A DNA stretch of 64,000 nucleotides from Myrica gale. Taxonomy: Eukaryota > Streptophyta > Magnoliopsida > Fagales > Myricaceae. The notes beneath the pieces were generated by a model that saw nothing but the letters and a program-made list of their open reading frames with translations, ran no database searches and was not told where the DNA came from. Numbering within the stretch: position 1 is the first letter of the stretch; every line of letters starts with the position of its first letter. The stretch spans positions 19,975,001 through 20,039,000 of the forward strand of contig OZ005609.1 in the NCBI GenBank assembly GCA_963930655.1, in the 5' to 3' direction. The translations under genes and the position numbers were made by a program. Shown here one piece after another: positions 1 to 10,084 of this stretch.

Positions 1-129
1 AAATTCTAAACATAACTAGGTTATGAGCTATTAGACCGCGATGTGATTAGTCGGGTAGGTATTATAGCTGAAACGTTGCGCAAGTATTTATATGTATGTA
101 TGATATATAGGTGCAAAAGAAGAAAAATT

Positions 130-1481
130 AACGATATATATATACTCCCTTACGAACCAGATTTTAGTGAGAAAAATATTCCCACTAAAGCTCGACCCAT
201 TCAGATGAACCAAGAGATGATGGAAGTCTGCAAGAAGGAAATCCATGATCTTTTAAGTAAAGGCATCGTTCGCCATAGTAAATCCCCATGGTTTTGTTCT
301 GCCTTTTATGTTTATAAAAATGCAGAAATAGAACGAGGAGTTCCTCGCATGGTAATCAATTACAAACCATTGAACAAGGTCCTTCAATGGATTCGCTACC
401 CCATTCCTGACAAACGCGATCTCATCGGTCGTCTGTCAGCAGCCACAGTTTTTAGTAAATTTGATATGAAGAGTGGCTTCTATCAAATCCAAGTTTATGA
501 GCCTGATAGGTACAAAACTACATTCACCACACCCTTTGGACATTATGAATGGAACATAATGCCCTTCGGTTTGAAAAATGCACCAAGTGAATTCCAAAAT
601 GTCATGAATGACATTTTTAATCCTTATAGTCATTTCACCATTATCTACATTGATGATGTGTTAGTCTTCTCAAAGTCAATCGAAGAACATTGGAAACACC
701 TCCATAAGTTTCTTCAGATCATCAAGTCAAACGGTCTAGTGGTCTCTGCCCCTAAGATCAGGTTATTCCAAACGAAGTCAGATTTTTAGGTTACAACATT
801 GATCAAGGTCAAATCCATCCCATAGACAGATCCCTTCAATTTGCTGATAAATTTCCCGATGTCATTCTAAAGAAAACCCAACTCCAAAGGTTCTTAGGTT
901 CTCTCAATTACATTGTTGAATTTTATCATAATTTAAGGCATCTATGTAAACCTTTGTTCCAGCGTCTTCAGAAAAATCATCCTCCTTGGACTGAAGAACA
1001 CACCTCTATGATAAAACAAATAAAGTCACATGTCAAGTCTCTTCCTTGCCTTGACATTCCTATACCTCTAGCTTTCAAAATTGTTGAGACCGACGCCTCA
1101 GAAATTGGTTATGGTGGCATTCTCAAACAAAAAGTCAAACCTAATTCAGCTGAACAATTAGTCAGATATCATTCCGGCAATTGGAATTCAGCACAGCAGA
1201 ACTATAGTACTATCAAAAAAGAGATTTTATCTATGGAACTATGCATAAGTAAATTTCAAAGTGATTTGATAAATCAAAAGTTTTTGGTAAGAGTAGTTTG
1301 CAAAAGCGCAAAATTTGTTTTAGAAAAAGATGTAAAAAACATTGCATCCAAACAGATTTTTGCACGATGGCAAGCCATTCTCAGTGCTTTTGATTTTGAC
1401 ATTGAATACATCCAAGGAAGTCAAAACAGTATCCCTGACTTCCTTACCCGTGAATTTTTGCAGGATTCTCATGGCTCCTAA
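130..1481 (+). pseudogene. Pararetroviral RT-RNase H polyprotein fragment, frameshifted
   Basis: The first open stretch (to 789) carries the RT palm, including FDMKSGFYQIQ, the MPFGLKNAPSEFQ block and the catalytic YIDD at about 650-661. The second (about 786-1481) carries the RT connection and an RNase H domain starting TDAS and ending in a PDFLTREFL-type tail, as in caulimovirid polyproteins. The two stretches are in different frames, and the break sits in a five-T run at 783-787, so a 1-base slip is the likely cause. The first about 35 codons of the open frame (43-130) do not resemble RT and probably mark a junction or decayed sequence. Capsid, movement-protein and protease parts are not in the window. 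It cannot encode a working polymerase. Confidence 0.85.
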
Positions 1482-1705
1482 ACCCCACGGTAAAGAACCT
1501 GCCAAGTCAACAAAGTCACCAGATACACCCAAGTTACTCCCAGACCATTTGTTAGTCCCATTTGGTCCTCCAGGTCAGACCTCAACAAGTAACCGTTTCC
1601 AGTTGCTAGGTAATCCTTCCCAACCAAGTCAAAGAGTTCGGTCTCCTTCTGTCCGACCTTCATCCTCAGCCCTTGCTCTCACAAGTCAGTATGGTAAGCC
1701 TACAT

Positions 1706-1710
<5 letters not shown>
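1471..1710 (+). pseudogene. Start of a second pararetroviral ORF, cut at a microsatellite
   Basis: An ATG at 1471 overlaps the last codons and stop of the RT-RNase H frame (stop 1479-1481) in another frame. The open frame gives about 80 residues rich in Pro, Ser and Lys, beginning MAPKPHGKEP, with no recognised domain. It runs into the AT repeat at 1711 and is lost. A short ORF just after the polyprotein is known in some petuvirus-like endogenous viruses. Whether this is that gene is inference from position and overlap only. Confidence 0.5.

Positions 1711-1756
<46 letters not shown>
1711..1756. repeat. (AT)23 microsatellite
   Basis: About 46 bp of pure AT dinucleotide directly at the 3' edge of the pararetroviral sequence. 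Endogenous pararetroviruses are known to sit beside AT repeats in several plant genomes, so this may mark the integration junction. Confidence 0.95.
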
Positions 1757-1760
<4 letters not shown>

Positions 1761-1789
1761 CAGCTAACAGGGTTTTGCACTGATTAAGA

Positions 1790-2450
1790 GAGAGGTAGGA
1801 GAAAGATTAAGACGACGATGAGACCATGTTATGCTATGTTGAAACGGTGCAATGTTGAGAACAAAAAAAATAGGAAGTAGAGTCCTTAAAGTTTTTTCCC
1901 CTTATCACTATTGACTTTTTCATATTTTAGAATTACTAAATATCTTAATTTTTATTTTTTAAATATCAAAAAATTAAACTATCTCTAAGTTATCAAAAAA
2001 ATTAAAACTGTTTTATAAGTATCACTTATATAAGTAATAAAAATAATATGATTTGTGATTACTTTTATAAGTGTTAACAAATAACTCATATACCCTAAAT
2101 TATAATATAGTATATATAAGTTATAATACTAACTCTATTTTATATAGAACTTATAATAATATACGTAAGTGAGTACTAATTATGCTATATATATGTAAGC
2201 CGTTAGAAGCTGGGCTTCCGAAACTCTTGACCCAATAAACTGGGTTTTGGTCAACCATTTGCATACTTTACTCCAAGCTCCATTTTGCTCCCACAAAGCT
2301 CCAGCACGAGTTGATTCAGATCACTCACCTCAACGAAATGGGTCTCCGTGCCCACAAACAAGACGACAGAAAAAACAAAGGGAAAGTGGAGAGAACTGCG
2401 ATACCATTCCAAATCTGAAAGTGGAGTTCGAAAAAACCTCGAAAGTCACC
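1790..2450. other. AT-rich intergenic sequence, no gene seen
   Basis: Very AT-rich to about 2200, then mixed sequence. Short open frames here lack any recognisable motif. A 10-bp ACTGGGTTTT at about 2237 resembles the neighbouring CACTA terminus but is too short to call as its left end. Confidence 0.5.
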
Positions 2451-2988
2451 TAGCTTAAAAAGACCGCTGTTAAAAACTTCATTGATTTTTAACAGCGGGC
2501 TTTTTTAATGGCGGTCACAAAAACGCCGTGAAAGTCACCTATAGTGGCATTTGTTATGACTGCTGTTAAATAATTTCATTGTATTTTAACTGAGATCACA
2601 AAAACACCATTGAAAGTCACCTATAGTGGCGCTTTGTATGGTCGTTGTTAAAAACTTCATTGTCTTTTAACGGCGATAAAGAAAAACGCCGCCGAAAGTC
2701 ACCTATAGCAGCGCTTTTTATGACCGCCGTTAAAAAACCGTTATTAAAAACTTCATTGTCTTTTAACAGCGGTCTCTGTAACGACGACCATCACAAACGC
2801 CGCTGTAGGTGACTTTTGGAGGCATTTTTCGTGACCGTCGTTGAAACGACCGCTGTTAAAAGTCAAAAGAGTTTTAACAGCGGTTGTTGAAGGACGGTCA
2901 TAAAAGCGCCGCTATAGATGACTTTCGGCGGCATTTTTTTTTAAGCCGTTAAAAAATGCCGCTATTAAAACCCAGTTTTTGTGTAGTG
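2450..2988. mobile_element. CACTA-type transposon terminal/subterminal region
   Basis: A 540-bp block of short degenerate repeats built from AACAGCGG, GCCGTTAAAA and AGTCACCTATAG-like units. The left part carries the units in one orientation and the right part in the reverse complement, so the block is fold-back in form. It ends at 2981-2988 in GTGTAGTG, the reverse complement of a CACTACAC terminus followed by AAAAACTGGG. Clustered subterminal repeats next to a CACTA end are the known layout of En/Spm-type elements. No matching left CACTA end and no transposase are visible, so this is a non-autonomous or truncated copy. Confidence 0.7.
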
Positions 2989-3184
2989 TTTGCATGCTGA
3001 TCTAAATTGTCCAACGTTTCTCTCGTTGAATCACCAAAATATTAACCTTCCTTGTGAAGCCTTCTGGGTTTGGAAAACATTTCGTTGTTGGAGTTCTAGT
3101 GTTGTAGAAGGAGTTCATTCTGTGAAGCATCCATAAGAAGAGGCTTAGAGTTGTGAGGTTGTTTCCGCTTGCTGTAGGTCCAAG
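2989..3184 (-). other. Coding-like fragment between two CACTA ends, unidentified
   Basis: 196 bp between the right end of one CACTA-like element and the left end of another. On the minus strand one frame is open for 61 codons, and another reads as a hydrophilic protein (SKRKQPHNSKPLLMDASQNE) with two stops. I do not recognise it. It may be a scrap of the host gene both elements entered, or simply non-coding. Confidence 0.25.
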
Positions 3185-3400
3185 CACTATAAGAAAAACG
3201 AGCTTCGGTCACTGACTCTTTCTGTTTCGTCACTAAAAAATAAGGTTTTATTGACCAAGTTCTTCTATTGGTCACTAAATGTACAAAAGCAGTGTCCCCT
3301 GCTTACTCTCGTAACTAAAAGTACAAAGCTACGGTTTCAAAAAGTCAAAAAAGCAAATCGACTTTCGCAGTTGTCATTTAGCGTTAAGGCTTCTTACTCT
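3185..3400 (+). mobile_element. Second CACTA-type end with GGTCACTAA-like subterminal repeats
   Basis: CACTATAAGAAAAACG at 3185 matches the CACTA(C/T)AAGAAAA pattern of plant CACTA ends. It is followed by repeated GTCACTAA/GTAACTAA words at about 3211-3325, typical of subterminal transposase-binding repeats. The right end was not located; the element may include the repeat at 3390-3660. Confidence 0.55.
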
Positions 3401-3660
3401 CGCAACCATTGTCCTCTGTCAAAATTCTTCTCCTTGCTATCGCCTCACTTTTCTCTTCTCTTCTCCCCTTTCTCTCTCTCTCTCCTCTTTCTTTCGAGTT
3501 CATTGCCATTTCTGGTGTGATTTTGAGACTTATCTATGATTGGAACAATATAAAAATTTTCTTTGGTTTCAAGCCCGAAGCAATCACTGCCAAAATCCTT
3601 GTATGTGTCAAGTAATTCAATTACAGAGTGTGCTAGACTAATTCGGATTAATCTTGAGTC
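3390..3660 (+). repeat. Dispersed repeat copy 1 (second copy at 58405-58700)
   Basis: About 270 bp alignable to 58405-58700 in the same orientation: a CT-rich leader, then TTTGAGTTCATTGCC-like sequence, a TGGAACAATAT stretch, GAAGCAATCACTG, and an AATTCGGATTAATCTTGAGTC end. Differences are scattered substitutions and small indels. The layout resembles a 5'-UTR plus first intron of a plant gene, but no coding region is recognised. Confidence 0.75.
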
Positions 3661-4075
3661 AGAGTACTCTACAAATTAGGTTTTGTTGTATCTAAATCAA
3701 TGTTTGTGAGGATTTCTTTTTAATGAATTTTAGGTAGTGCTGATAGCCCAGAATGTTCAAAAGTTTTTTACTTCGCCAACAAATTTTTTGTCTATATGTA
3801 TTGAAGTTTAGTTTATATTTTTGCTTATAACTTGTTGGTTGTGTTAGTATTTGTCTTGATCTAGACTTGATAGATTTTGAACATATTCAGCAACTATTGC
3901 ATGGAATTTTAATTACATGTAAACACCTCGATCTCTTTCTAGGTCAATTGGATCTAAACTATATTTTCACAACTTATACACAAATAACAGAAAACAACAG
4001 GAGGAGGCAAGGGAGCGAACAGGGGCCACCACCACGGTTGCCCCCCCCCCTCCCCAAAAAAAAATTGTACACCTA
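3661..4075. other. Intergenic, nothing recognised
   Basis: AT-rich sequence ending in a C-run/A-run at about 4041-4064. No supported gene or repeat. Confidence 0.4.
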
Positions 4076-4382
4076 GGTGATGTTCGTTTTGAGAAAAAAT
4101 GTAGGATTTTAGAGAAGTTGTGAATTTTTATGTTGAATAGTATTTTATTGGTGTTTGTGTAAAGTGGATAGAGAAATGATTTGATGTAATTGTTTAATAA
4201 AAAAGTATTGGAGTTATGTGAAAAAGTATAGAGAGAGAAAATTTATGTTGAATAAAAAATTAAAAAGTTGTTGGAGATTGTGTAAAATGTATTGATTTTT
4301 GTGTTTGAATTCTGAATATGTTCGGTGATAGAATTGTGAATATACTTAGAATCCTGAAAAAATGGTGAAAACGAACATACCC
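4076..4382. mobile_element. MITE, ATGTTCGTTTT family, copy A
   Basis: About 307 bp, AT-rich, with terminal inverted repeats: left GGTGATGTTCGTTTTGAG; the right end read on the other strand begins GGGTATGTTCGTTTTC. Internal words such as TGATGTAATTGTTTAAT and GGAGATTGTGTAAAA are shared with 5241-5632, so the two are one family. No clean TSD was found, so the superfamily is open (hAT or PIF/Harbinger). Confidence 0.75.
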
Positions 4383-4457
4383 AATTTTTCTTTTTTAAAG
4401 GACCGCCCCCCTTAGCCCACTAAAAACTCAGCCCGCCCCCTTGCCTGCCCAGATGCC

Positions 4458-4640
4458 TCAGCCTGCCCTCCTTCCTACCCGCAGCTCTTGGCATATGACT
4501 CTAGTTCCAAATGACCTATCGCTTATGTAAGCCGACAACTTCTGATCTTCTTTAGGACTCCATAAGCCTTTCCTCAAAGTCATACTCTCAATGTGCGCTG
4601 CCTTCACCATTTCTATTGAGGTCTGGTTCATGTACGTCAA
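4458..4640 (-). pseudogene. R2R3-MYB-like N-terminal fragment
   Basis: The minus-strand frame contains LRKGLWSPKEDQKLSAYIS, which matches the start of the first MYB repeat of plant R2R3-MYB proteins (the (R/K)KGLWSPEED(E)KL block and first spaced Trp). Downstream the expected second and third Trp are absent (SFGTRVICQELRVGRRAG), and the frame ends without completing the repeat. This looks like a decayed or captured piece of a MYB first exon, not a gene. The rest of a MYB is not nearby. Confidence 0.5.
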
Positions 4641-4649
4641 CTCCCAAAA

Positions 4650-5240
4650 CTCAAAACAGTATATATATATATAGGCAGTTTCTTTTTTGCAAAAAAAAAA
4701 AAATCACGTGCTTGAATGCTTTAATTTTGCAAGTCAATATATTTTAGACGACAAAGATATATAAGCATATATCACCAAGGGAGGGTCCATCTGGCATGTG
4801 TCTTAATTCAAGTTGGTGCTACTATTGAGAACGAAGTCATCTTGCAACGTTTATCAGAAGATGCAATCCAGTAAGATCCAATTGCTAACTCTCAATATCA
4901 GCAATAGTACGGTACGTGTATTTCAATATTTTTAGTCCTTAATTTTTGATATTTTAACTCTTGAGATATTTTTTTTTGCATTACGTTGTAATTTATTTTT
5001 TGCCACCCTTAGGAGTTTGTCCCCCTTCGATTGCATTCATGGCTCTGCCACTGTAGGTAACCCATGGTAAGAAAACGGGTGCAAAAATTTTCTTGTTGGC
5101 TTACTATTAAAAGAACGAGCTACAGAAATCTATTGATTAATCAAAACGTAAGTCTTTGATTATATTCGTCTAACAAATCTCTACTATTAAAAGAACGGCC
5201 ACCATTAATGCCATGCCGCACCAACTTTGAAAGAATTTAG
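4650..5240. other. Intergenic, no gene seen
   Basis: Short (AT)n at about 4661-4671, a long A-run at about 4690, then unremarkable AT-rich sequence. Nothing supported. Confidence 0.4.
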
Positions 5241-5632
5241 GGGATGTTGGTTTTGTAAAGATTTTTAAGATTTTGATATAATTGTGAATATTTATGTAGG
5301 TTGAACTTTTATAAGTTTTTATGTAAAAATTGGTGAAAAGTTTTAAAGATATTTAATTTTTGTTGCAGTTTGTAAATTAAAGTTGTAGAGAAAGTTGAAT
5401 TGATGTAATTGTTTAATTAAAAATTATTGGAGTTAGGTAAAAAAGTATAGAGGGAGAATATTTGTTATAATTTTTTTTGAAAAGGCATTGTAGTTTGTGT
5501 GAAAAGTTATTAGAGATTGTGTAAAAAGTATTGGTATTTATTTGTGTATGAATTTTTGAGATTTTGGATGTTCGTTTTATACATTTGTTGAATCCTATTG
5601 TATTCTAAAATATTTTTGCAAACGAACATGCC
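5241..5632. mobile_element. MITE, ATGTTCGTTTT family, copy B
   Basis: About 392 bp with ends GGGATGTTGGTTTTG and, on the other strand, GGCATGTTCGTTTGC. It shares internal sequence with the element at 4076-4382 but has about 85 bp extra. A possible TTTAG repeat flanks it; a convincing TSD was not seen. Confidence 0.75.
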
Positions 5633-6058
5633 TTTAGTTGTCTCTGATTCTTAACTGTTTTGTACGGTACTGACTGTACTCACATATATAACATATTCAA
5701 CGTTTTTCGTGCGCTAATCGTATAACTAGGATCGTTGAAGTAGGAGATCAGCTGATCTAATGCATGCATAATAGTTGACCGCCAAGATAATTATTTGAAT
5801 CTCGAAATATGAAGTCATTTCTGATGAGCCTCCCGATGGTTCTTGGCATAATATTTCATGTAGAAAAGTGCAGGCCTTCATTTTGGAAGCAAAAACTTTT
5901 AATCTCATTTGTGCATGCAAACAATATTAAGACAGTGCGCTCTATTAATCTAGCATCTAGCAACCCATATTTATGTGTAAAACCTTCTGTTTTAGTAAAA
6001 CATTTGAGGCGCATCAAGAGGTTAAAGAGATTAGAACAGATATCAACTTTTAACAATA
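5633..6058. other. Intergenic, no gene seen
   Basis: Open frames on both strands over 5726-6056 overlap one another and show no domain or motif. Treated as non-coding. Confidence 0.4.
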
Positions 6059-6486
6059 TTTATTCAAGGGAAAATAGCATTTTATTCCTTAGGTTTTACC
6101 ACCTTTTATTTTTTTTAGTCCTTAGATTTTAATTTTTCAAATTTTGGTCCTTACATTTTCGATTTTTGACAAAATAACCCTTCCGTCGAGGCTCCGTATA
6201 TTTTCCTTAACTACAACGCTTGCCAAAACAACACTTTTCCAAGTCATTTCCAACTCATACTGGAACCACGTCATTCTTCCAAGTCTGAGTTGGAAATGAC
6301 GTGGCAAAATACTGGTTTGACAAGTGATTTCGTTGAGAAAACAAACAAAGCCTTGACGGAAGGGTTTTTTTTTCAAAAATTAAAAATGTAAGGACTGAAA
6401 TTTGGAAAATTAAAATCTAGGGACTAAAAAAATAAAAGATAATAATTAAAACCTAAGGACTAAAATATCATTTTGGCTTTATTCAA
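6059..6486. mobile_element. Mutator-type fold-back MITE with 9-bp TSD
   Basis: Element 6068-6477 (410 bp) is flanked by TTTATTCAA at 6059-6067 and 6478-6486, an exact 9-bp TSD as made by Mutator-like transposases. Its arms are long inverted repeats carrying TTTTAGTCCTTAGGTTTTA-type sequence, and an inner inverted pair near the centre (TCATTTCCAACTCA and its complement) extends the hairpin. No coding capacity. Confidence 0.85.
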
Positions 6487-7525
6487 AGCAAAATTTTCAC
6501 ATGACCTTGTGTCTTTAAGCTTTTGACCAAAACAAAAAGCCTACAGATTTGAATTATACCTTTATTTTGCCTGGATTTCCAAATTTGAGAAAATAGACGT
6601 TATTCTCTAATTCGTCTATATAATTGTTAAACATTAATTTTAAAGGGGTTAATGAGTGGCAGGTTTGCAAAAGAGCTGCCACACATACAGATTTAAGTGA
6701 ACAACAACTGAAGGAATTAAAAACAAAAAACCAATAAATTAAAATAAATATAAGAAGATTAAAATAAATGATAAAAATGAAGGGACGTACTGGGTGATCC
6801 GCCCTGAGGCAGATCAGCAATCACATGCGCACGATTGGGAGGACTATGCAGAACATGTAGGCCAGGCGGATGTGCAGAAGGGGAAGGAGCAGCGGGGAAG
6901 CCAAGAGGAGGGCCCAAGCCCATAAAACATTAAGAATTCTTTAAAATTTTATTTCAAAATTCTTTAATTTATATTAACCCCCAAAAATTAGTATATTACA
7001 ATTTGGCCTCCCAAAGACAACATCCTGTTTCGCCTCTGTAAAGGGTTCCCTTCTCCCTTTCCTATGGAAGTGAGCGTGTTGGCGGGGAAGAAGGGGTTTG
7101 GAGGGAGAGATAACACAGCGTGTGGTGGAGGCAGGAACTGGCCGATGTCGGATCTCTGAATAAAGGACAGACTCTCGCCTAGAAGTGTTCATTTGGAGTA
7201 CGTAGATTAAAAATTAACTCTAGTGCTTTTGTGAAAACTCAGACCAATTACGTTCCCATCTTTTTTAAGGTTTTATTCATGCAAAATGACGGACAATTCT
7301 GCAGTTTATCCTAAAAGTCGTGAATCAAGCTTTTGTACACCTTTCGAGACTTGTCTATGAATAGGCAGCCATTTTAGAAATTTTTTCGGAGCTATGACTA
7401 TCAGTACCTCTAGTCTTCCCATACTTATCAGTTTTTCCAATTTGTCGTTTTCTCTGATCCTTAATTTCTTTTTTTGTCTTTTTCCCTGAGAAATCCTTTC
7501 TTCAATACTTGCTTACTCAGGCCCT
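6487..7525. other. Upstream region of the VQ gene; weak coding-like patch on minus strand
   Basis: About 6788-6923 read on the minus strand gives a Pro/Gly-rich stretch starting MGLGPPLGFPAAPSPSAHPP, with higher GC than its surroundings. I do not recognise it, and it stops soon after. The remainder is AT-rich, with no clear TATA box assigned to the VQ gene. Confidence 0.3.
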
Positions 7526-7561
7526 TTGAACAAATTGCCTATAAAAGGAAACACAAACTCG

Positions 7562-7969
7562 ATGGAAAGCCTAATTAATCATTCACTAGTCCATTTGCTA
7601 TCAATGGACAAGGAGAATCTTCATGGAAATCACCATTATCAACACCATCGACCTATCAAAGTTCAGAGGAAACCAATGAAGATCAAGTACATTTCCAGCC
7701 CCATAATGGTCAACACTAGAAATGCTTTCGAGTTCCGAGCAATTGTTCAGCAACTGACAGGCAAAAACTCCAGAACTACTGGTAAAGATGGAACGTACAC
7801 GATGCTCAGAAGAGTTCCAATCTTGCCGGTTCCTACTTATCGAAGTGTAGATATTCCATATTCGATGGTGACTACTGAGGAGAGGAATAGCAGCCGGCTT
7901 CCAAGCACTCCTTTTGAAGATATTGGCGTCTTTGGGAAAGATTTTACAGAGAGCTTATCCGGATTTTGA
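7562..7969 (+). CDS. VQ-motif protein (sigma-factor-binding-protein-like)
   Basis: Intronless gene for a 135-residue protein. It carries the VQ motif F-x3-VQ-x-LTG at residues 58-67 (FRAIVQQLTG). Before it is a basic stretch with KIKYISSPIMV (about 40-50), a pattern seen just upstream of the motif in SIB1/SIB2-type VQ proteins, and a His-rich segment at 24-29. VQ proteins are plant cofactors that bind WRKY transcription factors; SIB-type members also bind plastid sigma factors and act in defence and stress responses. Length, single exon and motif position fit the family. The ATG at 7562 is chosen because the frame upstream has no earlier ATG. WRKY or sigma partners are family knowledge, not visible here. 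A broken relative lies at 27730-27920. Confidence 0.85.
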   Translation: MESLINHSLVHLLSMDKENLHGNHHYQHHRPIKVQRKPMKIKYISSPIMVNTRNAFEFRAIVQQLTGKNSRTTGKDGTYTMLRRVPILPVPTYRSVDIPYSMVTTEERNSSRLPSTPFEDIGVFGKDFTESLSGF

Positions 7970-9605
7970 TCAAACTTCAGTTTTGATGAAGGTCACGATT
8001 CCACGTCATGATACTCCACCCCTGTATCTCCTTTTTGCATTCTGATCACTAGTGATTAGCTTACAGGTACTGTACTTTTTCTGTCATGTTCTTGTTCTTT
8101 CTTTCTATTGCCCGCTACATACGATGTTGTTTAGTGGAAATGCATATATAAAACCTACACCAGCTGTTGAAATCTTTTTGGAGACTATTCTTTCTAATTT
8201 TTATCTGAAAAAAGGGAGAAAAAAGAAGGAAAAAATTCCACTCAGTGACATATATATAGTAAGGTTTGGCCAGGAATGGCGGCAAAGAGATGAGGTAATT
8301 GCAAATTTTCTAGTGTCACTACCCTCTGGAATTCGACCCAGGTCCAAATTTTGGGATGATCTTGTCATTTGTTATGGTGGGCTGCTTCCTATATATGTAT
8401 ACGTAGTTCTAAGCATGATGATACGAAAACTAGAATTCTTCAATATTATTGGAAAGCTAGTATTGTTACTGTTAATTAGCTAGTCTGTACAGTAGCCAAA
8501 GTATGCAGAGTCCACCCAGCAAGGAACTTAATAAAGTACTCTTATTGGAAAGCTCGGTACCTGTAATTTTTAGGATAATGAACAAATTAAGCGTGGAATC
8601 AAAAGCTAGGTAGCTAGGTCTACAATGGATGAAAATTACAAGCTCGTAGAGCTGATCAAATTGCGTACGGCTCTCGTTACTTAGTCTATATGCCCTTTTG
8701 CTGCCTGGAGATGCTATCTTTTAAGAATTGCGTAGTACTCGACGGATCGAATCCTCCCATTTGCATGATAAAATCATAAATGGATGCAGCTTTTAGCTTT
8801 TATGTACAGGAATTCCTGAATAAAACTCTCCAATTAATAATTTGACCTGCCGGCCGCTTTCCAGAAATGGTCCGGTAAGTACCTTTTTTAAGATATCCAA
8901 AATCAAAGGCTTTTTTTAGTTTTGATCTTCAAAACTTGTGTTGAAAATAGGCATTACACTGTCGTTAATTGCAAACGCTGCTAAAGGATTTTTTTTAGCA
9001 GCATTTTTTTTTTAACAAAAACAACCTAATATCCTATACACTTACGGGTTTTCTCAATAGCTGTAAAAAATTTGAGTTAAAATACTAAGAATAAGCTATA
9101 GTATTTGGCTATTAATGTTTCTGTAGAATAATCCTGTCATGATTATTCATGACTTATCTAATTATATATGATATGATCCCTCTCCTAATATTTTTCTTGG
9201 ACGACAACTAATTAACGCTTGGCCGTGGATCATATGTTAGTGATGAATGTTTCTTCTTCTATTAATGTAACCTTGTTGATCATGTGGATGTTGATCGAAT
9301 CTTTGTTTTATGTTGTTTATTTATTTATTACGAGGGTTCTTCTGGAAGGAGCTGGGAGCTGACAGTACGGATATTAATTAATGTCTCAGCTGTTCTTTGT
9401 TGAATATCATTCATGACAAGATTTTAACTTAACCACGAGTTAAGGTTAACTTAACGATCTCTAGACATTGTTAGGTGTTTTTGTCCCTTTTAATTTGCTT
9501 TCCCTCGTAGATCACGGACTCGTGTTTTTGACCCTTTTAAGCTTTTTATGACCGTACGTCTAGCTTAAGAAAATAGATCTTGTACTGGATCAAATATACA
9601 CGCAT
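7970..9605. other. 3' flank of the VQ gene and intergenic, no gene seen
   Basis: An open frame at 8052-8483 has no ATG-rooted domain and looks like 3' flank. A short GCTGCTAAAGG...TTTAGCAGC inverted pair lies at about 8970-9004. No other structure is supported. Confidence 0.4.
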
Positions 9606-9796
9606 GTGTGAGAGCCAAAAAGCATCTACTTAGAAGACTTGCACAAATGAGGTTTCAATTGTAGAAATCTCAATCCCACGGTGAGGAAGAAAGTGTGTCA
9701 AACCTCTTGATAATTTTAGTGTGTGTTCCAAGCAATTGACTTCTTAGTTATGTATTGCAGTCTGCTTACTTGTTAGAAGAGCCGCTCTTGCTTTTG

Positions 9797-9991
9797 GGCT
9801 CTCGTCTTGGGCGAGTTTTCTGGGGTTTTAGACCCTGAGTTTTGGCTTGGATGTTTTTCTGGAGCTTGTTTGCAAGCGATCCGTTGAAATGAATGGAACA
9901 GTGCAGTGAGTTTGGCTCTCGTCTTGGGCGAGTTTTCTGAGGTTTTAGACCCTGAGTTTTGGCTTGGATGTTTTTCTGGAGCTTGTTTGCA
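9797..9991 (+). repeat. Direct repeat in LINE 5' UTR (period about 117 bp)
   Basis: A roughly 78-bp unit starting GGCTCTCGTCTTGGGCGAG occurs at 9797 and again at 9914, nearly identical, separated by about 40 bp of unique sequence. Repeated 5'-UTR units are known to act as promoter monomers in some mammalian L1 elements; for this plant element that is only a possibility. Confidence 0.85.
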
Positions 9992-10084
9992 TGTGGGTGA
10001 TTCCGTGAAGGTTCAAGAGTTGGGTCTTGTGGTGGTTGGCTCTCTTGGTTCTTTGGATCTTTGTTCTGTCCTGAGCCCCTTGGC

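Larger units (their letters stand above)
1..1770 (+). mobile_element. Endogenous pararetrovirus remnant (Caulimoviridae-like)
   Basis: Decayed, integrated copy of the 3' part of a plant pararetrovirus genome. It holds a reverse transcriptase-RNase H region followed directly by the start of a second reading frame, and ends at an AT dinucleotide tract. RT and RNase H lie in Caulimoviridae order, and no integrase or LTR is visible, which argues against Ty3/gypsy. The unusual residues around the RT core and the small downstream ORF suggest the petuvirus/florendovirus side of the family; that is inference and needs a tree. The 5' end lies outside the window or is degraded. Non-functional. Confidence 0.8.

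Noticed and set aside
3251..3615. Short plus-strand open frames with Ser/Leu-rich translation
   Set aside because: They read through the CT-rich leader of a dispersed repeat; the second copy at 58.4 kb does not keep the same frame.
8052..8483. 143-codon frame after the VQ gene
   Set aside because: No ATG-rooted domain, AT-rich composition and hydrophobic runs typical of 3' flank.
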